Shown here piece after piece: positions 8,848 through 17,099 of a stretch of 39,633 nt of DNA. Within the stretch, counting starts at the first letter, position 1; the number at the start of each line of letters is the position of its first letter. A program made the translations under genes and the position numbers. This DNA comes from Planctomycetales bacterium (GTDB lineage: Bacteria > Planctomycetota > Planctomycetia > Pirellulales > Pirellulaceae): assembly GCA_020427005.1 (NCBI GenBank), contig JAGQOY010000041.1, positions 1 to 39,633 on the forward strand, in the 5' to 3' direction. Below the pieces are notes generated by a model. That model ran no database searches. It was not told the DNA's origin and was given only the letters and a program-made list of their open reading frames with translations.

Positions 8848-9653
8848 CAATCATCTCCACGGATTACTATGGAACAGTAACAGAGCATCCTCTCACTTTT
8901 TGGTTCACCCGGCTTGGATACCGAGATATTTGCCGTAAATTGAACCTCTAGCAATTGTGCATGATTTGCTAGTGGAAATGGAGTTCCAGTGTAGGATTGA
9001 AGTTTGGTATCGTCGCTTTGACGCGCACGAATTACAAACTAAACAACTGCCGCTCCGGCAGTCACAAATGGGAGAGGAAGACTTCTGAAAAGAATTAGCA
9101 TATTCGTCACAGGCCACTTCCAATCTGATACTTGCATGCGAGACATCTCGTCTCAACCGTCCTCAACGTCATATCCGTCACGCACTGCTGGCAAATCACA
9201 GCAATGATTGCGTGGCAGAATTCTGGGTGCCTGCTGTACTCCTAATTTGGCAAAAAAGAGTGTTCACAATTCACCATCCCTTGATTTCAACGTCCCTTGT
9301 TTTTTGGAGTCGGCTTGGCTGCGAATCGTACGATTTGGGAATCCGAGTATTCGTCATCGCTAGCTCTTTGGGCTGGCTGCCTACTGTTCAGCTCCGACTT
9401 GCCCTACGCCCCCCTACAGGGTCTCGCAATTTGTCAAGTAAAACGGACTGACCCTCTCCTCGCTGTCGCTCGATGTCTCCTAAACTACTCCTGGCTCGGA
9501 GATCCAGGGAGAGCTCCTTGCCGAACGAGCGTTTTATCTCAAGACTCTGCACGGTTCTACGCCCTTTACTGACCAATCAACAAGACTGCTCGCTTCATGT
9601 AGAATACAGGTATCGATCAATCAGCCAATTAGACTTTCTTTGGAAAACTATTC
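8848..9653. other. 800-base stretch without a convincing gene
   Basis: Short frames exist on both strands, but none has a plausible product, a good ribosome-binding site or protein-like composition. The one defined structure is the 12-base palindrome AATCGTACGATT (9324-9335), which could be an operator or chance. The end of the stretch should contain the promoter of the secreted-protein gene at 9654. I see no RNA gene or mobile element. A decayed gene is possible. Confidence 0.5.
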
Positions 9654-10232
9654 ATGAAGACTCTTTATTCACTCACCCAAATCAGTTTTGCATTCATGAT
9701 ATGCTGCAATGCAACTTCATCTGTTCTGGCGGAGGAAACCACTCAGACTCTCGAATTGGCGCGCGGAAAGCTTCGGATGGAAGTTCCTAGCGACTGGCAG
9801 CGCAAAGAAAAACCAGGATTTGTAGAGGCTGAATTCTCGGTCCCAAAGGACGGCAAGCCAGAAGAAGTGGCAAGAATTACGATGATGGCTTCAGGAGGCT
9901 CGATCAAGGATAATATTGAGCGTTGGTATGGGCAATTTCAGCAAGCCGATGGATCATCAACGGCAGACCGCGCCAAACTTGAAGAGCTGAAGATTGCCGA
10001 CATGAAAGTTCATTGGGTGCAGATTACAGGCAGTTTCAAGGACTCGATGGGCGCCGGCCCATTCCAGCGTGCTCCAGCGGTGCTACGTGAAAACTATGCC
10101 ATGTTGGGTGCCATCGCCGAAACCAAGGATGCTGGCCTCTACTTTTTCAAAGCCACCGGCCCTGCCACCACCATAGACAAGCTTGCACCGGAATTTAAGG
10201 AAGCCCTTAAGACGCTTCAGCCAAAAAAGTAG
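9654..10232 (+). CDS. Secreted hypothetical protein
   Basis: 192 residues with a signal peptide: a short basic n-region (MKTLY), a hydrophobic core and a probable cleavage after SSVLA near residue 26. The mature part starts with a beta-rich region (LELARGKLRMEVPSDWQRKEK) like small periplasmic beta-sandwich proteins. It contains the conserved-looking core GGSIKDNIERWYGQF and ends in a helix with KTLQPKK. I know the general type as an unannotated secreted planctomycete protein, but I cannot assign a function. It appears to be a single gene and is followed by a weak hairpin with a T-run. Confidence 0.75.
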   Translation: MKTLYSLTQISFAFMICCNATSSVLAEETTQTLELARGKLRMEVPSDWQRKEKPGFVEAEFSVPKDGKPEEVARITMMASGGSIKDNIERWYGQFQQADGSSTADRAKLEELKIADMKVHWVQITGSFKDSMGAGPFQRAPAVLRENYAMLGAIAETKDAGLYFFKATGPATTIDKLAPEFKEALKTLQPKK

Positions 10233-10235
10233 GCC

Positions 10236-10254
10236 AAAGGCGTGTAGCTTTTTG
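10236..10254 (+). terminator. Weak intrinsic terminator after the secreted-protein gene
   Basis: AAAGGC (10236-10241) pairs with GCTTTT (10247-10252) with one G-T wobble around a 5-base loop. The downstream arm runs into a T5 tract. It lies directly after the stop codon at 10232. The stem is short, so confidence is modest. Confidence 0.35.
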
Positions 10255-10342
10255 TGTTCAAGTGTAACAACTAATTAACGAACCTCGCCAAGGCAATCTG
10301 CCGCCAGGAACCAGTCGGGGTTCATTATGCGGAGTACTTCGT

Positions 10343-12115
10343 TTGTCGACTGACCGCAACGTTTTCCGTTTTCCATGTCCAGGTTGCCGTCGACCCTTAA
10401 AGGCAAGTGCCGACTATATGGGCAAACAAGTACGTTGCCCTGAATGCAGTACGGTTTGTCGAGTCCCACGGCCCCCTTCGGACCCTTTGGCATTCGAAAA
10501 TCAGGAACCGTCCCAACATCCCTCGCAAGATACTGCCCCCGAGGACTCGTCTCCTAAAAGCCAAGTATCGCTTCCCAGTTTGGATAAACCAGCCATTGAT
10601 GTGAAGGCCATTCAGGCCACTGCCAAAGCGGCGCAGAAAGAAAAGGAACAACGCACCGCCGAGACTCGTCGTCAGAGTGCATTGTTAAAAGGTCCACAAC
10701 CGAACAGTGGGCAATCTTCTACAGGTGAATCGTCACGTCGCCCCTCGGGTCGCCCAGAATCCAAAGCAACACCTAATAGTATTCCTAACCGAACGACGCA
10801 TAGTAACGGCCCCGTCAAACGCTCTATATTTGACGATGACCTACCGGAACTTTCGAAACTAGAAAGCTCTCTGACCTCGAATCCATCGACCGCTGTCCCG
10901 ACTGAGATTCTTTTGGACGGTGATCGCGATTTGAATGCCCTGGATGAATTGATTCCTCAAGATGTCATCAGCAATGCACCCACCAAACTGGCCCCTCTTT
11001 TCGACGATCCGAAGAACCACCTTGATGAGTACCGAGTGATTTGTGGTGTTTGCGGTACCCCTCAATATATTAAGTTCAATAAACAAGGAACAAAAATAAA
11101 ATGCCCCGACTGTTTTCATGAATTTCGAGCGCCACCTCGCCCTGAACCCAAAAAGACCAAGGTCGTAATCGACACGTCTACCGATGTCCGACTTGCACCC
11201 TCGGGAAACAAAAGTGGAAAAGACAGCGATGAGTTGCAGCGTTCGCGGGCAGCGCGCATCTTAGAAAAAGCCGAAGCTGAAGCCAGTGAAGACGAACTGG
11301 AAGATCTATATTACGGCACTGATTTTGATACAGCGGGTTTTCTAAAACGCACATTTGGATTTCTGACCGATGCAGTCGCTGTTGCGCATTTGATTGGTTT
11401 TGGCATTATCTTCTCTGGCATCTTTGTTTTGGGGCAATGGGCGGCCAACGGCATCGATGACGGCTGGGGAAGAGGCTATCTGCTCCTGTCCGTCGTCGGT
11501 ATTCCATTGTTGGCCTTTATCGTCTCACTCCCCTTGCTGACTGGCGGTCTGGCTTTGCTGGAGTCAGTCGCCAACGGTCAATTACGGGTCAAGGAATGGC
11601 CAAGCTTCAGCTTGTTCGATCATCTCGGAGATGCATTGGCGATCGGTCTATCTTTGGTGGCAAGCCTCCTACCAGGCCTATTTTTGTCAGGGCTGATTGC
11701 TGGCGAAGAACCTGGATCTGGGCGTATTCAGATTATGGGTATGATGCTCTCCGCCTTCTTCCTCTTTCCCTTCTTGCTGCTTTCAGTGCTTGACAATGGC
11801 AGTCTGATGCAACCCATATCCGGTTCGGTAATAAGATCATTGACGGAGGCCAAGGACGCCTGGGGAGGTTACTTCTTAAAAACCCTTGTTGGCTTCGTTA
11901 GTATACTCATTTTATGGTACGTGTTGCTTGGCAACGGTAAGCCTCTGATCCTATCCGCCATTGCTGGCATGCTGTTTCCGTTATTGATACTTTTCACATG
12001 TCAACAAATTGGAGTCCTGGCAGGCCAAATAGCCGATTACCTATCCTTTGATATTAGACCCGCAAACGACCAAGATGCTGATATAAGCCAAAGCGTTAAC
12101 GGCGACCAAGAGTGA
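10343..12115 (+). CDS. Double zinc-ribbon polytopic membrane protein
   Basis: 590 residues. Two zinc knuckles of the MJ0042/zinc-ribbon type are visible. The first is C12-x2-C15 with C32-x2-C35 (CPGC and CPEC). The second is C234-x2-C237 with C254-x2-C257 (CGVC and CPDC). A polar, low-complexity Ser/Pro/Lys-rich linker joins them. From about residue 340 there are five or six transmembrane helices, and a short acidic tail ends the chain. The cytosolic zinc ribbons plus membrane domain are a recurring planctomycete layout without an established function. The start is TTG 10343, supported by GGAG (10331-10334) 8 bases upstream; no nearer ATG in frame keeps the first zinc knuckle. The stop overlaps the next short frame by GTGA. 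Confidence 0.8.
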   Translation: MSTDRNVFRFPCPGCRRPLKASADYMGKQVRCPECSTVCRVPRPPSDPLAFENQEPSQHPSQDTAPEDSSPKSQVSLPSLDKPAIDVKAIQATAKAAQKEKEQRTAETRRQSALLKGPQPNSGQSSTGESSRRPSGRPESKATPNSIPNRTTHSNGPVKRSIFDDDLPELSKLESSLTSNPSTAVPTEILLDGDRDLNALDELIPQDVISNAPTKLAPLFDDPKNHLDEYRVICGVCGTPQYIKFNKQGTKIKCPDCFHEFRAPPRPEPKKTKVVIDTSTDVRLAPSGNKSGKDSDELQRSRAARILEKAEAEASEDELEDLYYGTDFDTAGFLKRTFGFLTDAVAVAHLIGFGIIFSGIFVLGQWAANGIDDGWGRGYLLLSVVGIPLLAFIVSLPLLTGGLALLESVANGQLRVKEWPSFSLFDHLGDALAIGLSLVASLLPGLFLSGLIAGEEPGSGRIQIMGMMLSAFFLFPFLLLSVLDNGSLMQPISGSVIRSLTEAKDAWGGYFLKTLVGFVSILILWYVLLGNGKPLILSAIAGMLFPLLILFTCQQIGVLAGQIADYLSFDIRPANDQDADISQSVNGDQE

Positions 12116-12234
12116 ACGAGAATCCTTACCAATCTCCACCCACCATATCTGTAGAGACTACAACCCCAAGGCATCGTAGCTTTCGTTTATCTCAGTCTTC
12201 GGTAACGACCAATCCCAAGTTAGATCGGATCTGA
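12112..12234 (+). CDS. 40-codon coupled reading frame, possible gene remnant
   Basis: GTG at 12112 overlaps the TGA of the zinc-ribbon gene (GTGA), the classic layout of translational coupling. The frame reads MNENPYQSPPT and ends after 40 codons at TGA 12232-12234. NPYQSP at the N-terminus is, as I remember it, the usual start of many planctomycete membrane proteins, where it is followed by transmembrane helices. Here the helices are missing. I therefore think this is either the stump of a longer lost gene or a very small protein. It was too short for a normal gene search. Confidence 0.4.
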   Translation: MNENPYQSPPTISVETTTPRHRSFRLSQSSVTTNPKLDRI

Positions 12235-12268
12235 TGTTTTATTCTCGACGACTTCCGAGTCCAATTGC

Positions 12269-12595
12269 TCAGTGTTGGTGTCCCGCGACTTTTCCTGTCG
12301 TCGCATCTATGGAGTAGGCACCATTGTCGATCGGGCAAGCAGGTAAACCATCAGGAAAGAAAGTAGTGGAAGCCCCAATATCAGCCAAGTTCGTATTTGG
12401 CCAACTGCCGTATTGGCGCTTCCACAACAGGACTTGAATCTCAATGTTCTGCTTATTTACTTCACAAGCTATCGAACGTGTCGTCTGCTGTTTGTGCACG
12501 AGTCGTGGAACCACAGCTACGGCCAAAACGCCTAGTATCATTAGACAGCTTAAGAGCTCGAGTAGGCTCATGCCAAGGCGATTCTGCGTTGTCAT
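12269..12595 (-). CDS. Type II secretion/type IV pilin-like pseudopilin
   Basis: 108 residues. It has a class III signal peptide with prepilin peptidase cleavage expected between G8 and M9 (NRLG/MSLLELL). The conserved Glu at mature position 5 is present. A hydrophobic helix (about 10-30) follows, then a short globular domain with the Cys-bearing loop CPIDNGAYSIDATTGKV near the C-terminus, as in GspG/GspH-like pseudopilins of planctomycetes. After cleavage it would sit in the inner membrane and assemble into a pseudopilus. The start is ATG 12595, with AGGTGAG ending 7 bases upstream. It lies downstream of the gspF and gspE genes on the same strand with a 111-base gap. Whether it is the major or a minor pseudopilin is not clear. 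Confidence 0.82.
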   Translation of the reverse strand: MTTQNRLGMSLLELLSCLMILGVLAVAVVPRLVHKQQTTRSIACEVNKQNIEIQVLLWKRQYGSWPNTNLADIGASTTFFPDGLPACPIDNGAYSIDATTGKVAGHQH

Positions 12596-12706
12596 AAATG
12601 CTCACCTAATGTTCTTACCTTGGATGCTCAGAGCGTTTGCGTTATAAACCCAAATGTCAATTGCGAGCTACTAACCAAATGCTATCGGACTCGAGACTCA
12701 GTCTCA

Positions 12707-13834
12707 TTAGTTTTTGACATTGCCGATCATATCAAACATCGGCAAGTAAACCGCCAAAAGTATTCCTCCAATCGCACAAGCAAGGCCAATGGTCAATAAC
12801 GGTTCAATGGCGCCCAACAAAGCGTTTGTTAGCTTTTCAATTTCATTTTCCATATGATCGCGAATTTCACGACTGACACTTACTAAGCGCCCAGTCTTTT
12901 CGCCAACAACAACTAACTGACTGACGACTGGCGGAAACAATCCTTCTTCTTTAGACATCGCCACCGAGAACCTTTCTCCGCGGCGGATGGCGGCATGCAT
13001 ATCTAATAACCGCTCACGCATGTAACGATTTTCGACGGACTTCGCAGCTGCGGGTAGCGCGTCGACTAAATTGAAGCCTGATTCCAACAAACTACCGAGA
13101 GTCTCCACGAACTGCAGGACAGCCAAGTTTTTGAGCCAACCACCCAGCAATGGAACATTCAAGAGATTTCGGTCGATCCATTTGCGGCTTATCGGGTTCA
13201 TGTAGCTGTAGATGATACCTGCCAGCGCGCCGCCAAATCCTAGCGAGAGTACAAGTCCATTGCCAATCATAAAGCTCGAAATGTTAATCCAAAACTGCGT
13301 TATCCAAGGTAACACCGCGCCCGATTCTTCGTACATCTTCTGAAACGTCGGAATCACGCTTGTCAGCATAAATGTGACGCAACCGGAACCCGCCACCACA
13401 ACTACCATGGGATAGGACAATTTTTTGAGAATGTAAGACTTGATCTTAGATGCATTCTCTAGCTGGTGAACGAGTCGTTGGAGAGAGACAGGTAGATTCC
13501 CTGCCTGCTCCCCTACTTGAATCTGGTTTACAAGTAGGGCCGAAAATGCCGAGGGAAATTTCTTCATGGCAGATGACAAGGATCCACCCGCGCGAACCGT
13601 GACGGTCAGGTCTCGCAAGATTTCTCGATTTTTGCGAAACGTTGGATCATTGCATATGGTTTCGAGAGCAACGGGTATAGAAACACCATTTGATGTTAAA
13701 GTAGACAGGTTATGTAGAATTCTCACTAGATCCTTACGGGCAATACTGGGTCCTTTACAACTGCCACCTATTTTGAAATCCTGCAGCCGAGAGATCATCG
13801 TGGCCAGATCGAGCTTCTTCGATTGTGCTGTCAT
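12707..13834 (-). CDS. gspF: Type II secretion/type IV pilus inner-membrane platform protein (GspF/PilC family)
   Basis: The inner-membrane platform that couples the GspE ATPase to pseudopilus growth. From ATG 13834 it has 375 residues. Two tandem GspF domains are visible. The first starts at about residue 35 (LVRILHNLSTLTSNGVSIPVALE) and includes the conserved QIQVGEQAGNLP. The second contains LESGFNLVDALPAAAKSVEN and QLVVVGEKTGRL. Transmembrane helices lie near 137-160, 180-205 and at the C-terminus. The frame extends to 13945, but this would overlap gspE by 71 bases, and the first 37 residues do not look like the family. The gap to gspE is 40 bases, so co-transcription is likely. PilC of a type IV pilus is the alternative name. 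Confidence 0.9.
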   Translation of the reverse strand: MTAQSKKLDLATMISRLQDFKIGGSCKGPSIARKDLVRILHNLSTLTSNGVSIPVALETICNDPTFRKNREILRDLTVTVRAGGSLSSAMKKFPSAFSALLVNQIQVGEQAGNLPVSLQRLVHQLENASKIKSYILKKLSYPMVVVVAGSGCVTFMLTSVIPTFQKMYEESGAVLPWITQFWINISSFMIGNGLVLSLGFGGALAGIIYSYMNPISRKWIDRNLLNVPLLGGWLKNLAVLQFVETLGSLLESGFNLVDALPAAAKSVENRYMRERLLDMHAAIRRGERFSVAMSKEEGLFPPVVSQLVVVGEKTGRLVSVSREIRDHMENEIEKLTNALLGAIEPLLTIGLACAIGGILLAVYLPMFDMIGNVKN

Positions 13835-13874
13835 GATTCTATTAACTCTTGTTGTCGGAAATAGTTTTTGGCTG

Positions 13875-15566
13875 CTAGCTAGATAACTTGTAGTACACTT
13901 CTTCGATGCTGGTATTACCCAACTGGGCCTGCTGGAGGCCACCAACCGCCAACTCTACCATGCCTTCAGATACGGCAATTTCCCGTAGCCGACTAGCGGG
14001 TAGTCCAGATTCAATGGCTTGTTCCATCGAAGGACTAACCACCATGATTTCGTAAATTGGGATTCTTCCCGCGTACCCTGTCCCAGCACAATGGGAACAT
14101 CCTTTCGCTGTGTAGTACGGCCCCTCCGCAAACCCGCTTCTCTCCACTTCGCCCGCTCCAAGTAGTCGCTGCAAGAGCTTAACGTTGGTCGGACATTCCT
14201 CCCGGCAATGCGAACACAGGCGGCGTAACAGGCGCTGTGCCACCGCCGCCACCAAGGCACCAGCAATCTTGAAGTTATCTAGACCCAGGTCACCCAGACG
14301 CGCTACAGTACCGATCGCATCATTTGTATGCAATGTGCTGATAAGTAAGTGTCCTGTAAGTGCAGCCTGCACGGCAGTATTGGCGGTTTCGTGATCCCGA
14401 ATTTCCCCCACGAGGATGACATCAGGATCCTGTCGCATCAAGAATTTCAATCCGTTTGCGAAACCCATACCAAATTCGTTGTTGGCCTGTACTTGATTGA
14501 TACCCGGCAAACGGAATTCAACCGGATCCTCGATGGTGGAAACATTGCGGGTTGCTGAATCGATGCTGCACAACATGGAGTACATGGTAGTGGTCTTTCC
14601 TGAACCGGTCGGACCTGTCATCACAATCATGCCATGCGGTTTATCCAATAGCGTTTTGACCAATTCCACTTGGGTCTCAGGCATGCCCAGTGTATCGAAG
14701 TTGAATGTTTTGGATGTTTCATCCAGCACTCGCATCACTATCTTCTCGCCATTTACAACCGGTATCACGCTCACGCGGAAGCTAGCTCGCTGTTGTCCGT
14801 CCGTTACCGTAATGTTTCCGTCTTGCGGACGCCTATTTTCAGCCGTATCGAGATTGGCCAAAACCTTGATTCGGCCCACCACTGCTTCCTCTGACACTTT
14901 GGGAATCGTCATCACCTGTTGCATCACGCCATCCACGCGGTAACGCACGCGCATTTGAGGATTGTGTGGCTCCAGGTGGATGTCGCTGGCGCCTGCGTGA
15001 ACCGCACCAAATAAGATGGACTGCACTAGTTTGACAACTGGCGCATCGGATTCGGTATCTTCTACATGATCATTCTGGCCGACGACTTGGCGTTCACGTA
15101 ATTCGGCAAATCGCATGTCAATGGCTGTTTGCCTCGCGTTGATTCGCTTATCAAACGCACAATCTAGCAAACGATTCACTTCGTCTGCGAGGCAGATTAC
15201 CGTTTCCACTTCGTAACCGGTCATTAGCTCTGTTTCACTGATTGCCTCCATGTCCCCTGGCCAAACCATGCCTAGTCGCAATCTTCCTTGTTGAGCATCA
15301 ATGGGTACGATCGAACGGCGTCTGGCAAAGGCCTCTGGCAGAAGCTTGGCGCACTGCAATTGCTTTTGGTTTGGATTGATGGACTGAAACTCAACCTCGT
15401 ATTGTTCTGCCAATGCTTCGCCTAACTGATCCCGGCTAATCAAGCCACGATGCAGTAGAAAACTCCCAAGCTGCATTCCGGACTTGGTTTGTTCCTTGAT
15501 AGCAGAATTCAAGTCCGGCTCGCTCATCCAGCCGCGATCAAGTACGATATCGCCTAAACGCTTCAT
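13875..15566 (-). CDS. gspE: Type II secretion/type IV pilus assembly ATPase (GspE/PilB family)
   Basis: A cytosolic hexameric ATPase that powers pseudopilus assembly. 563 residues. The N-terminus is an MshEN-type domain (MKRLGDIVLDRGWMSEPDL, residues 1-140), the class that can bind cyclic di-GMP in relatives. The catalytic core has Walker A GPTGSGKTTT with K324, an Asp box, Walker B VILVGEIRDHETA, and the His box LLISTLHTNDA. The zinc tetracysteine motif is C451-x2-C454 and C490-x2-C493. All expected catalytic elements are present, so it should be active. It is 21 bases downstream of the receiver-like gene and 40 bases upstream of gspF. PilB is the alternative assignment. Confidence 0.93.
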   Translation of the reverse strand: MKRLGDIVLDRGWMSEPDLNSAIKEQTKSGMQLGSFLLHRGLISRDQLGEALAEQYEVEFQSINPNQKQLQCAKLLPEAFARRRSIVPIDAQQGRLRLGMVWPGDMEAISETELMTGYEVETVICLADEVNRLLDCAFDKRINARQTAIDMRFAELRERQVVGQNDHVEDTESDAPVVKLVQSILFGAVHAGASDIHLEPHNPQMRVRYRVDGVMQQVMTIPKVSEEAVVGRIKVLANLDTAENRRPQDGNITVTDGQQRASFRVSVIPVVNGEKIVMRVLDETSKTFNFDTLGMPETQVELVKTLLDKPHGMIVMTGPTGSGKTTTMYSMLCSIDSATRNVSTIEDPVEFRLPGINQVQANNEFGMGFANGLKFLMRQDPDVILVGEIRDHETANTAVQAALTGHLLISTLHTNDAIGTVARLGDLGLDNFKIAGALVAAVAQRLLRRLCSHCREECPTNVKLLQRLLGAGEVERSGFAEGPYYTAKGCSHCAGTGYAGRIPIYEIMVVSPSMEQAIESGLPASRLREIAVSEGMVELAVGGLQQAQLGNTSIEEVYYKLSS

Positions 15567-15587
15567 AGTCTTAGTAGTGCCTTTCGC

Positions 15588-16034
15588 CTAAGCTAATGTT
15601 GTGGCATCCGCCACATTCACGGCCGGACCGATGTTGCCGCCCAGCAAGTCCAGATCAATGGTATAAAGTAGCTCTGAGACTCGTTCCTTCAGCGACATCG
15701 GATCAAACGGAATAACTAAGAACTGCTTCGCGCCCGCATGAAACGCTTGCTCAGCCAAGGTTAAATCACCGTGAGCTGACATGGCCATGACAGGTAATTG
15801 GGATGTTAATTGATCACTGGTCAGGAATTCGATTAGCGTAATTGCATTCAGGTCCTGCCAATCCAAATCTACAATAAAAAGGTGCGGCAGGGATTTCTTC
15901 AACGATAACCGCATCTCAGCTTCAGAAACCACGATCTGAGTATCCCAACCGAAAAGCTCAAGTCGGTGGGAAATGATTTGCGCTATCTCTATCTGCGGTG
16001 TAACCAGCATTATTTGATATTGGATGTCTGTCAT
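15588..16034 (-). CDS. Degenerate response-regulator receiver domain protein
   Basis: 148 residues covering one CheY-like receiver fold and a short tail; no output domain. D56 in HLFIVDLDW aligns with the phospho-accepting Asp, and S86 in VMAMSAHGD with the conserved Ser/Thr. However, the acidic pair normally after beta-1 is replaced (IMLVTPQIE). The invariant Lys before Pro after beta-5 is Ile (LVIPF, I108). Without these residues normal Mg-dependent phosphorylation is doubtful, so it is best read as a pseudo-receiver working by protein contact. The start is ATG 16034, with GGAG 7 bases upstream. It is the first gene of the minus-strand secretion operon, 21 bases before gspE, which suggests it tunes that machine. 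Confidence 0.75.
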   Translation of the reverse strand: MTDIQYQIMLVTPQIEIAQIISHRLELFGWDTQIVVSEAEMRLSLKKSLPHLFIVDLDWQDLNAITLIEFLTSDQLTSQLPVMAMSAHGDLTLAEQAFHAGAKQFLVIPFDPMSLKERVSELLYTIDLDLLGGNIGPAVNVADATTLA

Positions 16035-16330
16035 TTCCCCGCTCCCAAATTTCCCTAACTCCAAATTGTGCAAATCGAATACTTGCCTCCGGAAATTACC
16101 GTGCCCGCTCCGTTGCGATCATAGAAAGGTTGCCGCGTAACCATAGGTCATGAATATCAACTGTCAAATCAAGGAAGCGTCGCTACATTCCACATAATCC
16201 ATACTTCAGCCTGTACTCCAAACAACATTCTGCTGTCACGGCTTCGTTTTGAGCCCCAGTTACACCCTAGACTCCAAATAAGCGCACTGCTTGCGCAAGC
16301 TCCAGTCTTTTGATCCATGTGACACGCCCC

Positions 16331-17023
16331 ATGATGCACTTTTCATCCCATCGCTGCTTGAGAATCTTACGGCTTGGACCTTGGTTGCTAGCTGTTGCAT
16401 GTCTCTTCGGTTGCTCGTCTGACGAAACCGAAGAGGTGGTGGAGAGCCCAGAAACCGACGTAGCGGAATCCGGCACCTTGGTTAGCACGGAAACCTCTGC
16501 CACCCCAACCTTGCAGGAAGTTGCTCCTGATGGTTGGCTAGTACCTCTCAATGAAGACGAAAACTTCTTTGCAGCTCCTGATGTTCACGTCGAAGTTTCG
16601 GCTACGACTGAGACCGAATCGACTACCCATGCACCAATTCGATTGCTAGGGTTTTCTGGAGAAGATCGAACAATTGCAATCCTCAAAGTTGGCACAGAAC
16701 TGAAGTACGCCAAGATCGGAGACGACGTGGAAGGAGCCGAAGTTCTAGAGATGGAAGATCGTAGCATCACTTTCCAACGCGACCGCCAACGCTGGACACT
16801 GTCTTTGCTTGATCAACCCTTGGTCAATGCAGTAAGTGCGGCAGCTGCCCCTCGAAAACGTTCTCGAAATACCAATTCCACCACAAGATTGACCCCCAAA
16901 AATACGCCTGTAGCGCCGTCGATTCCTGAACCTGCCATGTTAAGCCCAGGACCTATCGATATCCCGAATATGGATATCCCAATGGATATTGAGCCGATTC
17001 AAATGCCCGATCTAAGCTTCTAG
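16331..17023 (+). CDS. GspC/PilP-like lipoprotein
   Basis: 230 residues from ATG 16331. The N-terminus is a lipoprotein signal: basic n-region, hydrophobic core and lipobox LFGC followed by Ser-Ser. A low-complexity Thr/Glu/Ser linker follows. The central region (IRLLGFSGED...AILKVGTELKYAKIGDDVEGAEVLEMEDRSITF...WTLSL, about residues 100-165) has the beta pattern of the GspC/PilP homology region, which links the inner-membrane platform to the secretin. The C-terminal 60 residues are Pro-rich with repeated IP-M-D-I motifs. The frame opens earlier at TTG 16310, but ATG gives a better signal peptide. It is divergent from the gspE/gspF operon. The family match is my reading of the residue pattern and is not certain. 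Confidence 0.6.
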   Translation: MMHFSSHRCLRILRLGPWLLAVACLFGCSSDETEEVVESPETDVAESGTLVSTETSATPTLQEVAPDGWLVPLNEDENFFAAPDVHVEVSATTETESTTHAPIRLLGFSGEDRTIAILKVGTELKYAKIGDDVEGAEVLEMEDRSITFQRDRQRWTLSLLDQPLVNAVSAAAAPRKRSRNTNSTTRLTPKNTPVAPSIPEPAMLSPGPIDIPNMDIPMDIEPIQMPDLSF

Positions 17024-17099
17024 TCCAACGCTAAGGATCGCTTGTCGAAGTGGCTATACCCTTGCCTAGTTTCTTTCCATTCGCCTGAGGATTCAGTTG

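Noticed and set aside
9212..9572. Two overlapping plus-strand frames of 79 and 91 codons
   Set aside because: No ribosome-binding site, no domain, and neither frame is better than the other; treated as non-coding.
13835..13945. N-terminal extension of gspF overlapping gspE
   Set aside because: The extra 37 residues are unlike the family and would overlap gspE by 71 bases; ATG 13834 gives a normal start.
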